Shown one piece after another: positions 1-5,883 of a DNA stretch of 10,153 bases. The DNA is taken from positions 1 to 10,153 of the forward strand of contig JAUVBI010000100.1 of the NCBI GenBank assembly GCA_030591305.1, in the 5' to 3' direction. A model generated the notes under the pieces. It was not told where the DNA came from and did no database searches. It saw only the letters and a list, made by a program, of their open reading frames with translations. The DNA comes from Pseudomonadota bacterium. Its GTDB lineage: Bacteria > Pseudomonadota > Gammaproteobacteria > Pseudomonadales > Halieaceae. Numbering within the stretch: position 1 is the first letter of the stretch; each line of letters opens with the position of its first letter. Both the position numbers and the translations under genes were made by a program.

Positions 1-57
1 GGCAAGTACCCCGAGCTTTTTGGCCCTGTCAGGCTGAGGGGTGAGGATGTGGAATAG
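1..57 (+). CDS. possible 3' end of an upstream gene (partial)
   Basis: Frame 1 is open from the window edge to a TAG at 55-57 and would encode 18 C-terminal residues (begins GKYPELFGPV, ends RGEDVE). The codons look ordinary for this genome, but 18 residues are too few to recognise a family. The opposite strand is also open here: an ATG at 66-68 reads out of the window's left edge, so a divergent gene cannot be excluded. The stretch 58-133 holds no gene I can support, only the leader of the next gene. Confidence 0.25.
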   Translation, partial: GKYPELFGPVRLRGEDVE

Positions 58-102
58 AGTGATCGCATTGGCGTAATTGAGGAAGAGAGATTAGACTTAC
101 AC

Positions 103-127
103 TATAAGAGAAGCCTATTATAGAGGA
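103..127 (+). promoter_or_regulatory. candidate -10 element and ribosome site of the GST-like gene
   Basis: TATAAG at 103-108 and TATTAT at 116-121 are both plausible -10 hexamers. Neither has a good -35 at 16-18 bp; the nearest candidate, TTGAGG at 77-82, is 20 bp from the first. AGAGGA at 122-127, six bases before the ATG at 134, is a clear Shine-Dalgarno sequence and supports that start. The ribosome site is seen directly; the promoter is only suggested. Confidence 0.35.
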
Positions 128-133
128 TAGAAC

Positions 134-790
134 ATGCTGACCCTACACGGATTCCCATTTTCCAATTACCACAACATCGTAAAACACGCCCTGATGCAAA
201 AGGGTGTGCCGTTTGAAGAACACATCACCTACCCACACTCCCCCGAAATACTGGAGGTGAATCCCACGGGCAAGGCGCCGGCCATGACCACCGAAAAGGG
301 CACCAAGCTTTCGGAGTCCAGTGTGTTGGTGGAATACCTGGAAGATGCCTATCCTGAAAACCCCCTGTATCCGGCAGATATAGAAGCCCGGGGCCAGGTG
401 CGCCAGTTAATGAAAATTGCCGAGTTGTACCTTGATTTGCCCGCCCGAAGATTACTTCCAGCAGTATTCGGAAAGGTTGAATTTCCCGAGGAAATGCTGG
501 AGGAAGTGAAAGCAGTGTTGACGCGCGGTGCGAAATCGATTGAGGAGCTGGCGGTTTTTCAGCCCTATTTGACCGGCACAGAGATAAGTCTGGCCGACAT
601 CTATTTGCGCTATGCACTGGCCATTCCAAAAATGGTAGGACCTGCAAAGCTGAATTGGGATGTCATTGATGCCGTGCCTGGATTAGCGGCTTGGGATACC
701 ATGATGGCCGATACAGACATCGCCAGGAAAATTGATGCAGACCAGCGTGCAAATACCGAAGAGTTTATGGCGTATATCGCCAGCCGTTGA
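134..790 (+). CDS. glutathione S-transferase family protein
   Basis: This 218-residue protein has the size and layout of a cytosolic GST: an N-terminal thioredoxin-like domain (about residues 1-75) and an all-helical C-terminal domain (about 85-210). In the N-terminal half, NPTGKAPAM carries the cis-proline (P49) that shapes the glutathione site, and ESS (E61-S63) matches the residues that hold the gamma-glutamyl group. Near the start, S10 in PFSNYH sits where the catalytic Ser/Cys/Tyr normally lies. SLADIYL at about 152-158 holds the helix-capping Asp common in the second domain. The ATG at 134 has AGAGGA six bases upstream. A 15-nt gap to the next gene suggests co-transcription. Family membership is firm; the class and substrate (detoxification conjugation, thiol reduction, or a non-catalytic role) cannot be told from the sequence. 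Confidence 0.9.
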   Translation: MLTLHGFPFSNYHNIVKHALMQKGVPFEEHITYPHSPEILEVNPTGKAPAMTTEKGTKLSESSVLVEYLEDAYPENPLYPADIEARGQVRQLMKIAELYLDLPARRLLPAVFGKVEFPEEMLEEVKAVLTRGAKSIEELAVFQPYLTGTEISLADIYLRYALAIPKMVGPAKLNWDVIDAVPGLAAWDTMMADTDIARKIDADQRANTEEFMAYIASR

Positions 791-805
791 GGCTTGAGAG
801 GGCGC

Positions 806-1351
806 ATGGCAGAGCAGGATTATTCGCAGTCGGCTTTTCTGGAGTTCTTACGGCAGAGTGCAGTCTCCGGTATTGTTAAACCGGCCACGGGACGGGCGCG
901 CAAGCTTGCCGCAGAACAATTGCTGCAGCAATTAAAATCTCACGAGCGAATCGATTTGCGAGCGCTGGATGTCGACGAGCTATGCTCGCGGTTTCATAAA
1001 ATACAGGGGTCGACTATCCGCCCTGAAAATCTGAAAGTTTATAATCAGCGCTTAAGCAGTGCCCTGAAAGACTTTCTTCGCTGGCGCGAGAATCCGGCGC
1101 AGTTTGTTTCCAACGAGGGAGAGCTGCCAGAATCTAAAATGGTAGCGCGACGGGACGATGCAGGGCAGGCCACAGCCCGGGAAGAGTTGGCACTCAACCC
1201 ACCGCGCAGTCCCCACGATATTTTCCCAGTGCCCATACGCGATGACTTGGTGGTATACCTACAGAATATCCCCCTGGATATGACCCGGGTGGAGGCAAAT
1301 AAAATAGCCGCGGTGGTACAGGCCCTGGTGCTGGTCGATGAAAAAGAATAG
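806..1351 (+). CDS. hypothetical soluble protein, possible core-binding-like helical domain
   Basis: A 181-residue protein without signal peptide or membrane helix. I chose the ATG at 806 over the in-frame TTG at 794 because GAGAGGG lies just upstream of it. Residues 30-92 are helical and charged (RARKLAAEQLLQQLK; YNQRLSSALKDFLRW). They resemble the N-terminal SAM-like/core-binding helical region seen in some DNA-associated proteins, but no recombinase catalytic residues follow. A variable linker (about 95-135) leads to a C-terminal block, FPVPIRDDLVVYLQNIPLDMT-RVEA, of a style I recall in other short uncharacterised proteins, where a predicted beta hairpin precedes a helix. Its last 14 nt overlap the next gene, so the two are probably translationally coupled. 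I do not recognise a named family; DNA binding is a guess from the helical region. Confidence 0.75.
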   Translation: MAEQDYSQSAFLEFLRQSAVSGIVKPATGRARKLAAEQLLQQLKSHERIDLRALDVDELCSRFHKIQGSTIRPENLKVYNQRLSSALKDFLRWRENPAQFVSNEGELPESKMVARRDDAGQATAREELALNPPRSPHDIFPVPIRDDLVVYLQNIPLDMTRVEANKIAAVVQALVLVDEKE

Positions 1352-1943
1352 CGTCAACCGGCTTATCCTGTTCGCGCCACTGGTGGTGTTCGGCCTGAGT
1401 GGCAGTTATTTTTTGGTGGTTTTTTTACGAGAGACCGGCGAGGGTGCGTTCCAGAACAGCCTGCTGCCGGAGCTGATAGGTTTTTGCCTGGAGGGGTTTT
1501 TTCTGGTAGGCCTGTTCTCCCTGGTGCAGCGTCTGTTGGAACGGGATCGCAAGGATGAGCTTAGACGAAGCCTGCGGGGAGCCTTGCGCGAAATTTTGAG
1601 CCATCTGGATCTCGCTGTACTGGGTGAGTATGCGGAACCTGCCAGTTCACAATCCCTTGAAGATGACCCACAGAGTGTCGCCACGCTTATTGTAAAACTC
1701 AATGAGCGTGAGTTGGACCTTGAGAGCATGGCCAATATAAAAGCCGCTGCCGGTAGAAACCTGAGCACCATGCATGACCTTATACCCGTGGCCGCCCAAC
1801 TCAGTGCCGACCACATGCGCTGGTGGCTGGCGTTGGTCGATAGTGTGCGCCATTTATCAGAGGCCAAAGACAAAGCATCGGTGACGTTTTCAGCACATCG
1901 ATTCCTTGCTAATCTAGCTGAGTTTGACGGACTACATTTGTAG
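1338..1943 (+). CDS. hypothetical membrane protein with two N-terminal helices
   Basis: A 201-residue protein with two hydrophobic segments (about residues 8-30 and 45-66), the second followed by a positively charged run (RLLERDRKDELRRSLR). That predicts both ends in the cytoplasm and a cytoplasmic helical C-terminal domain of about 130 residues. The C-terminal part has no motif I can name; it is rich in Leu, Ala and charged residues and probably forms a helical bundle. The ATG at 1338 overlaps the upstream gene by 14 nt in another frame, and no other start fits better. The overlap implies the soluble partner upstream and this membrane protein are made together, perhaps as a complex. Function unknown. 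Confidence 0.75.
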   Translation: MKKNSVNRLILFAPLVVFGLSGSYFLVVFLRETGEGAFQNSLLPELIGFCLEGFFLVGLFSLVQRLLERDRKDELRRSLRGALREILSHLDLAVLGEYAEPASSQSLEDDPQSVATLIVKLNERELDLESMANIKAAAGRNLSTMHDLIPVAAQLSADHMRWWLALVDSVRHLSEAKDKASVTFSAHRFLANLAEFDGLHL

Positions 1944-1995
1944 TCATTAAATAAAGCCACTAGCATTACCCTTTTGTGGAGATACATTAGTAACA

Positions 1996-3855
1996 ATGCT
2001 TAAACGAATCCTGCTCCCGTCAATATTCGCGCTGTTGGCCTACGGCTTCTGGGCCAGTGCCACTTTCAACGATGTAGCCGCTGGCGTGGCGCTCTTCCTG
2101 TTTGGCATGCTGTGCATGGAACAGGGCTTCAAGGCGTTTACCGGCGGAGCATTGCAGCGCGTATTGACTGCCAGCACCGATAAGCTCTGGAAGAGCGTGA
2201 GCTTCGGCGTGGTGAGCACTTCCCTGATGCAGTCTTCATCACTGGTTTCGGTTATTACCATCTCCTTTTTAAGCGCTGAGCTGATAAGCCTGGCGGGGGG
2301 CATTGGTATTATTTTTGGCGCCAACCTGGGCACTACAACGGGGGCCTGGATCATTGCCGGCTTCGGACTCAAGGTGAAGCTTTCAACCTACGCCTTACCC
2401 ATTTTAGTATTCGGTGTGATCCTGCTGATGCAGCAATCGAAAAAAGCAAAGGGCCTGGGTTGGGCGCTGGTGGGAATTGGTTTTCTCTTTCTGGGTATTC
2501 ACTATATGAAGGAGGGGTTTTCCTCCTTCGCCCAGCACATTGACCTGACCCAATATGCCATCAGCGGCATATGGGGGCTGTTGGTGTTTACGCTGATTGG
2601 TATTGTGGCAACTGTTGTTATGCAGTCCAGCCACGCCACCCTGACACTGATTATCACGGCACTTGCAGCGTCACAGATTACCTATGAGAATGCGCTGGCC
2701 CTGGCGATAGGGGCCAATGTTGGTACCACGATTACCGCGATACTGGGTTCGATCAGCGCCAATATCGCCGGTAAGCGATTGGCGGGGGCACACCTTATAT
2801 TCAATCTGGTAACCGGGCTGGTGGCGCTGATATTTATTCAACCCCTGTTAAGTGTTGTGGATATATTAAGTGACAAAGTCGGTATCGCTGCGGATGATTA
2901 CACACTCAAGCTGGCTATGTTCCATACGCTATTTAATCTTATTGGCATCATGCTAATGTTGCCCATGATCCAGCCCCTGGTCAGGTGGTTGGAGCGGAAA
3001 TTTCGTGAGGTGAATATTCCCCATGCCAAACCGCGTTATCTCAGTGATGCTTCACTGGAGATACCGGAGGTAGCCCTGCATGCCATCTACAAAGAGACCC
3101 AGCACCTCTTTCGCAACGCTTTCACGCTGATAGCCCACGGAGTTTCCCTGCGCCGCGCGACCATTACCAGTGACGAAGATTTACAGGAATTCATCGACCC
3201 ACCTGGAAAGGTGATAGAGCTTGATATGGATGAGAAATATGCGCTGACTGTAAAGGATATCTACAGTGCCAATATCGAATTTCTGGGCAGGGCACAGGCC
3301 GCGGGTCCCCCTGAATATGCAAATGTTTACAACGGCTTGCGCCGAGCCAACACGGGTGTAGTTGCCGCTATCAAGGCCGTCAAACACCTGCGTAAAAATC
3401 TCCTGCCCGGTATGCGCAGCCCAAATAAAGATGTTCGGAATGAGTACAACCGCTTTCGGGTACGTATTGGCCAGGTGCTGCGTGAAGTTGCCGCCCTGCG
3501 TGAGAGTGATGATGCCGTTGTCACATTACTGGCACTGGATCATATTAGAGTAGGCATTGTAGACGCTGAAAGCCACGGTGTGCGTACGATAGACAGACTG
3601 ATCAGAGAGGGCTCTATCACCTCGCAGACGGCTACTTCACTAATTAATGATGCCAACTATACCAGGGAAGTCATTCAACGCCTTCTCGATCTTACTGAGG
3701 ATTTAAACAAAGCGGCTATTCCTCACGGCGACCCGGTGCATGACGAGTTGGCGCTGCAGCCTGAAGAAATTGAGAAGATTGCCCGGAACCTGAATAATCA
3801 GAGTTCATCCCAGGAGCCTGAAGGAGGTAACAATGACAACCGCCAAGCTATTTGA
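1996..3855 (+). CDS. Na+/phosphate cotransporter family protein with PhoU-like tail
   Basis: This 619-residue inner-membrane protein belongs to the Na/Pi-cotransporter family (PF02690; SLC34/NptA/YjbB relatives), which moves phosphate coupled to sodium. The two inverted family repeats are plain: the first has QSSS at residues 79-82 and GANLGTT at 108-114; the second has QSS at 210-212 and GANVGTT at 239-245. These QSS motifs form the substrate and ion site in the family. About eight or more hydrophobic segments lie before residue 335. Residues about 355-600 are soluble and helical, matching the PhoU-like domain often fused to bacterial members. The ATG at 1996 has only a distant GGAG (1978-1981), so its ribosome site is weak, but no upstream in-frame start exists. 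YjbB-type members can export phosphate, so direction of transport is open. The 52-bp gap before it shows no convincing Pho box. Confidence 0.93.
   Translation: MLKRILLPSIFALLAYGFWASATFNDVAAGVALFLFGMLCMEQGFKAFTGGALQRVLTASTDKLWKSVSFGVVSTSLMQSSSLVSVITISFLSAELISLAGGIGIIFGANLGTTTGAWIIAGFGLKVKLSTYALPILVFGVILLMQQSKKAKGLGWALVGIGFLFLGIHYMKEGFSSFAQHIDLTQYAISGIWGLLVFTLIGIVATVVMQSSHATLTLIITALAASQITYENALALAIGANVGTTITAILGSISANIAGKRLAGAHLIFNLVTGLVALIFIQPLLSVVDILSDKVGIAADDYTLKLAMFHTLFNLIGIMLMLPMIQPLVRWLERKFREVNIPHAKPRYLSDASLEIPEVALHAIYKETQHLFRNAFTLIAHGVSLRRATITSDEDLQEFIDPPGKVIELDMDEKYALTVKDIYSANIEFLGRAQAAGPPEYANVYNGLRRANTGVVAAIKAVKHLRKNLLPGMRSPNKDVRNEYNRFRVRIGQVLREVAALRESDDAVVTLLALDHIRVGIVDAESHGVRTIDRLIREGSITSQTATSLINDANYTREVIQRLLDLTEDLNKAAIPHGDPVHDELALQPEEIEKIARNLNNQSSSQEPEGGNNDNRQAI
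3821..3828 (+). promoter_or_regulatory. strong ribosome binding site inside the transporter gene
   Basis: AAGGAGGT is a near-perfect Shine-Dalgarno sequence four bases before the ATG at 3833. It lies within the last codons of the transporter gene. It fixes the start of the small coiled-coil gene and predicts efficient translation of that gene from the shared message. Confidence 0.85.
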
Positions 3856-4123
3856 AAGACTGAGCAAGCTGCTGGAGTCTCAAGCCGAGGCCGATAAAAA
3901 GCATATTAAAAAGCTGCACGAGGTACTGAAGAAGCTGAAGAAAAGGCAGAAACAACTGAAGGTGGAGCTCGAAGACGCCGAAGGCGGGCATCAGCAGCGT
4001 AGAATCAAACAGGAAATTGAAGTGATTAACCTCCAGCGTCACAAGGGCGTGGGTGTGTATAAAACGATGAAGCGAGCCAGAGCCGAGGCCAGGGCGGCGG
4101 AAGAGGGCTCTATTCCTGAGTAA
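3833..4123 (+). CDS. small charged coiled-coil protein
   Basis: A 96-residue protein, nearly all helical and very rich in Lys, Glu, Gln and Arg. Residues about 5-48 show heptad-like spacing of Leu and Ile (LFERLSKLL, IKKLHEVLKKLKKRQKQLKVEL), typical of a coiled coil. A conserved-looking second block follows (KQEIEVINLQRHKGV). There is no signal peptide, membrane helix or catalytic motif. The gene overlaps the transporter gene by 23 nt in another frame and has an excellent ribosome site, so it is almost certainly co-expressed with it. I recall similar short charged proteins downstream of Na/Pi transporters in gammaproteobacteria, but not a named family. A role with the PhoU-like tail of the transporter is inference from position. 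Confidence 0.85.
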   Translation: MTTAKLFERLSKLLESQAEADKKHIKKLHEVLKKLKKRQKQLKVELEDAEGGHQQRRIKQEIEVINLQRHKGVGVYKTMKRARAEARAAEEGSIPE

Positions 4124-4125
4124 AA

Positions 4126-4202
4126 TGGTCCGCCCTTCAGGATTCGAACCTGAGACCTGCCCCTTAGGAGGGGGCCACTCTATCCAGCTGAGCTAAGGGC
4201 GG
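4126..4202 (-). tRNA. tRNA-Arg (anticodon CCU)
   Basis: The minus strand folds into a complete 77-nt cloverleaf. The acceptor stem CCGCCCU pairs perfectly with AGGGCGG, followed by discriminator A and an encoded CCA (3' end at 4126). The D arm is GCUC/GAGU, the anticodon stem GCCCC/GGGGC encloses loop CUCCUAA with anticodon CCU (reads AGG, Arg), the variable loop is five bases, and the T arm is UCAGG/CCUGA around UUCGAAU. Its 3' end lies two bases from the stop codon of the convergent coiled-coil gene, so there is no room for a separate terminator between them. A consensus-like promoter sits just upstream. Confidence 0.97.
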
Positions 4203-4217
4203 TTTTTGAAGCTGCGA

Positions 4218-4246
4218 ATTATCAAGGTGTGGCGCTGAGAAGGCAA
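4218..4246 (-). promoter_or_regulatory. sigma-70-type promoter of the tRNA-Arg gene
   Basis: On the minus strand TTGCCT (4241-4246) and GATAAT (4218-4223) are separated by exactly 17 bp. The -10 ends 15 bases before the tRNA 5' end at 4202, leaving a short leader to be trimmed by RNase P. This lets the tRNA be transcribed on its own, although no terminator is visible between it and the upstream minus-strand gene, so read-through is also possible. Confidence 0.65.
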
Positions 4247-4277
4247 GCCCACTTTTCACTTTCCCAGCAACAGGGGG

Positions 4278-4895
4278 CTAAATACTCACCATCAAAAAAC
4301 CGGTGAGTGCCGCATAGTTGGGTGACAGGGAGGGCGCCACTTCTTTCTTGATATCTTTGAGTAGCTTCAGGTAGCTCTTATAGAACGCCCATGATGGCGT
4401 TGGTTTGTACTGGAACTCCTGGATTTCCAAGTAAGAGAGTATACCTTTGGCGGTGGTGGGCTTTACAAAAGCCTCTTTTGTGGGTGCGAAATAAAAAGGT
4501 ACCACCGAGATCACCGACCATCGCGCAATCTTATGATGGCTGAGCATGCCGAGTATTTCTTCAAAGCCGCGTTGTTTCTGCCTGCCATATAAGCGCTTTT
4601 CGAAGGCGTCGGCCAGCGCCTGTTTCTCATGGGAGTTCAAGGATCTGACGAAATCCCTGAATTTGGGCTTTTCAAACAGGGATACCATGGAGGAGCGGCT
4701 GACAATTTTTACCAGGGTCTCGGCTATAAACTCGGGACGGTTGAAATTTGTTCGAGTCAGGCTTGTCTGGGTAAACTCCGCCAGTTTGTCGATGTTGTGC
4801 TTTTTTTTGATTTTTTCCATTTCCGGGTCGAAAAACCCATCGGGGTAGCGCTGTAAAAAGCCTGCTTCGGCCTCTTTGAGCTTTTGGTAGTTCAT
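4278..4895 (-). CDS. conserved hypothetical protein, 205 aa
   Basis: A soluble, basic, mostly helical protein of 205 residues with no signal peptide. I place the start at the ATG at 4895 (MNYQKLKEAE) because GGGGGAGAAC lies directly upstream; an in-frame ATG at 4928 has no such site and would fall inside the probable leader. Notable blocks are FFDPEMEKIKKKH (21-33), EFTQTSLTRTNF (40-51), the aromatic-rich WSVISVVPFYFAP (126-138) with VKPTTAKGI (144-152), and a C-terminal SLSPNYAALTGFLMVSI. I recall closely similar unnamed proteins in marine gammaproteobacteria and would expect strong sequence conservation, but I know no domain name or function. It stands alone between the tRNA gene and a divergent operon. 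Confidence 0.8.
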   Translation of the reverse strand: MNYQKLKEAEAGFLQRYPDGFFDPEMEKIKKKHNIDKLAEFTQTSLTRTNFNRPEFIAETLVKIVSRSSMVSLFEKPKFRDFVRSLNSHEKQALADAFEKRLYGRQKQRGFEEILGMLSHHKIARWSVISVVPFYFAPTKEAFVKPTTAKGILSYLEIQEFQYKPTPSWAFYKSYLKLLKDIKKEVAPSLSPNYAALTGFLMVSI

Positions 4896-4904
4896 GTTCT
4901 CCCC

Positions 4905-4943
4905 CTGTATATCAGATGCGCTGCCCAATAATCAGATATACAG
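4905..4943. repeat. 9-bp perfect inverted repeat, possible operator or leader hairpin
   Basis: CTGTATATC (4905-4913) is exactly mirrored by GATATACAG (4935-4943), separated by 21 bp. ATCAGAT also occurs twice in direct orientation inside it (4911-4917 and 4931-4937), 20 bp apart, close to two helical turns. The element lies between the probable promoter (4953-4982) and the ribosome site of the minus-strand gene starting at 4895. It could therefore be a repressor site with half-sites on one DNA face, or a stem in the mRNA leader. It is not a LexA box, because the CTGT and ACAG halves are much too far apart. Confidence 0.55.
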
Positions 4944-4952
4944 CGATTCACG

Positions 4953-4982
4953 ATAGTAAACCAGGGCTAGTGTGGTAGGCAA
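4953..4982 (-). promoter_or_regulatory. candidate promoter of the 205-aa hypothetical gene
   Basis: On the minus strand TTGCCT (4977-4982) and TACTAT (4953-4958) are 18 bp apart. Transcription would begin near 4946, about 50 bases before the ATG at 4895, and run straight through the inverted repeat at 4905-4943. The hexamers are reasonable but not perfect. Confidence 0.45.
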
Positions 4983-5022
4983 AATTAAGTGAATAATATG
5001 CCCGAAATGCCCCCCTCTTTAA

Positions 5023-5056
5023 TGCTAGAATGCGCCCTGGCAAAAAGTCATACAAT
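5023..5056 (+). promoter_or_regulatory. candidate promoter elements for the motor-like operon
   Basis: TGCTAGAAT at 5023-5031 reads as an extended -10 (TGn plus TAGAAT), and TACAAT at 5051-5056 is a second possible -10. Neither has a convincing -35. Between them and the ATG at 5133 the leader holds a small dyad, CCTGG-CAT-CCAGG (5098-5110). The start at 5133 has no clear Shine-Dalgarno sequence, so expression of the first gene may be low or controlled by leader structure. The rest of the 237-bp divergent region (4896-5132) shows nothing else. Confidence 0.35.
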
Positions 5057-5132
5057 ACCGCCTCCTTGTAGTAGCCCTAACCCGAAAACCCCATAGACCT
5101 GGCATCCAGGCCTTTATCAGCTGTGCAACTGA

Positions 5133-5879
5133 ATGAATAATAATCACGCAAATCCGGAAGTTGCCGCTAATGGCTCAAGGCTGGTTCGTGCCCTTGTTGG
5201 CATGTCGGTGTCCGACGTAGCAGTTTCCAACAAGAATTTCGCTATGCGCCTGGGGCGGCTGGTAGACCTTTCTGACTCGATAAGTATCTCCACAGTACAT
5301 ACTTGCCAGTCGGCAGAGTCTTTTCGGCAAGAGGCAAATTCTACAGAGGCATTGCAGGCTGAGTTTCTGCGGGTGCGCAATGGAATAGTGACCGCAATCA
5401 TCAACAGCTACGGGGCGGACACGGGTTTTGGTCGTATTAAATTTCCCCGGGCGGATAGGGAAGTGCCCGCTGACAGCGACAGTGGTTACGGGCCCTACGG
5501 GAGGTTCTACGCAGCCCATCAAAGAGACATGGAACTCAAGATTTCCCAGCTCCGATTACAGGTGCACGATGTTGCCGAGGGGGCATCTGCCGAACTGGCT
5601 CAACTCGCCGCCCTTGACGAGGTGCTTGCCGACACGCTTGCCGTGCACAGCAGGAAGATGTTTGCACGGCTTCCTGGTTTCCTTGCGAAACGGTTTGATC
5701 AATTATTGAACAGCTACCAGTGCGCCCTTGCCGACCCGCAGCCCGGCGCTAGCACATGGCCGGAATTGCTAGAGGGTTTTGGTTGCGAGATACGGAAATT
5801 ACTACTTGCCGAGGTCGAGGCCAGGTTGTTGCCAACCCAGGGGCTGATTGAAGCACTCAACGCAGAGATTGATAAGTAA
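5133..5879 (+). CDS. DUF3348-like protein, first gene of the motor-like operon
   Basis: A 248-residue soluble, helical protein. From memory of the family it matches DUF3348: an N-terminal SRLVRALVGMSVSDVA (15-30), then FAMRLGRLVDLSDSI (36-50), a central RFYAAHQRDMELKISQLRLQV (about 124-144), an Ala/Leu-rich region with LAALDEVLADTLA (158-170), and a C-terminal LLLAEVEARLLPTQGLIEALN (223-243). Proteins of this kind sit in front of DUF802, OmpA-like and DUF2894 genes in several proteobacteria, which is the order seen here. No catalytic motif is visible. Position and helical character suggest a cytoplasmic partner of the channel proteins, which is inference. Only 4 nt separate it from the next gene. 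The ATG start lacks a good ribosome site. Confidence 0.8.
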   Translation: MNNNHANPEVAANGSRLVRALVGMSVSDVAVSNKNFAMRLGRLVDLSDSISISTVHTCQSAESFRQEANSTEALQAEFLRVRNGIVTAIINSYGADTGFGRIKFPRADREVPADSDSGYGPYGRFYAAHQRDMELKISQLRLQVHDVAEGASAELAQLAALDEVLADTLAVHSRKMFARLPGFLAKRFDQLLNSYQCALADPQPGASTWPELLEGFGCEIRKLLLAEVEARLLPTQGLIEALNAEIDK

Positions 5880-5883
5880 CGCT

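Noticed and set aside
1941..1962. A Pho box upstream of the phosphate transporter
   Set aside because: TAGTCAT and a GCCAC-like second half occur, but the 11-bp period of a PhoB site is not kept and the second half matches poorly.
1406..1996. A 196-codon open frame on the minus strand
   Set aside because: It is a shadow of the membrane protein gene at 1338-1943: Ser/Arg-rich, without recognisable motifs or a ribosome site.
4126..4202. tRNA-Arg as an integration site with a mobile element beside it
   Set aside because: I find no second copy of the tRNA 3' end, no integrase, and normal-looking chromosomal genes on both sides.
4905..4943. A LexA (SOS) box
   Set aside because: The CTGT and ACAG halves must be 8 bp apart; here they are over 30 bp apart.
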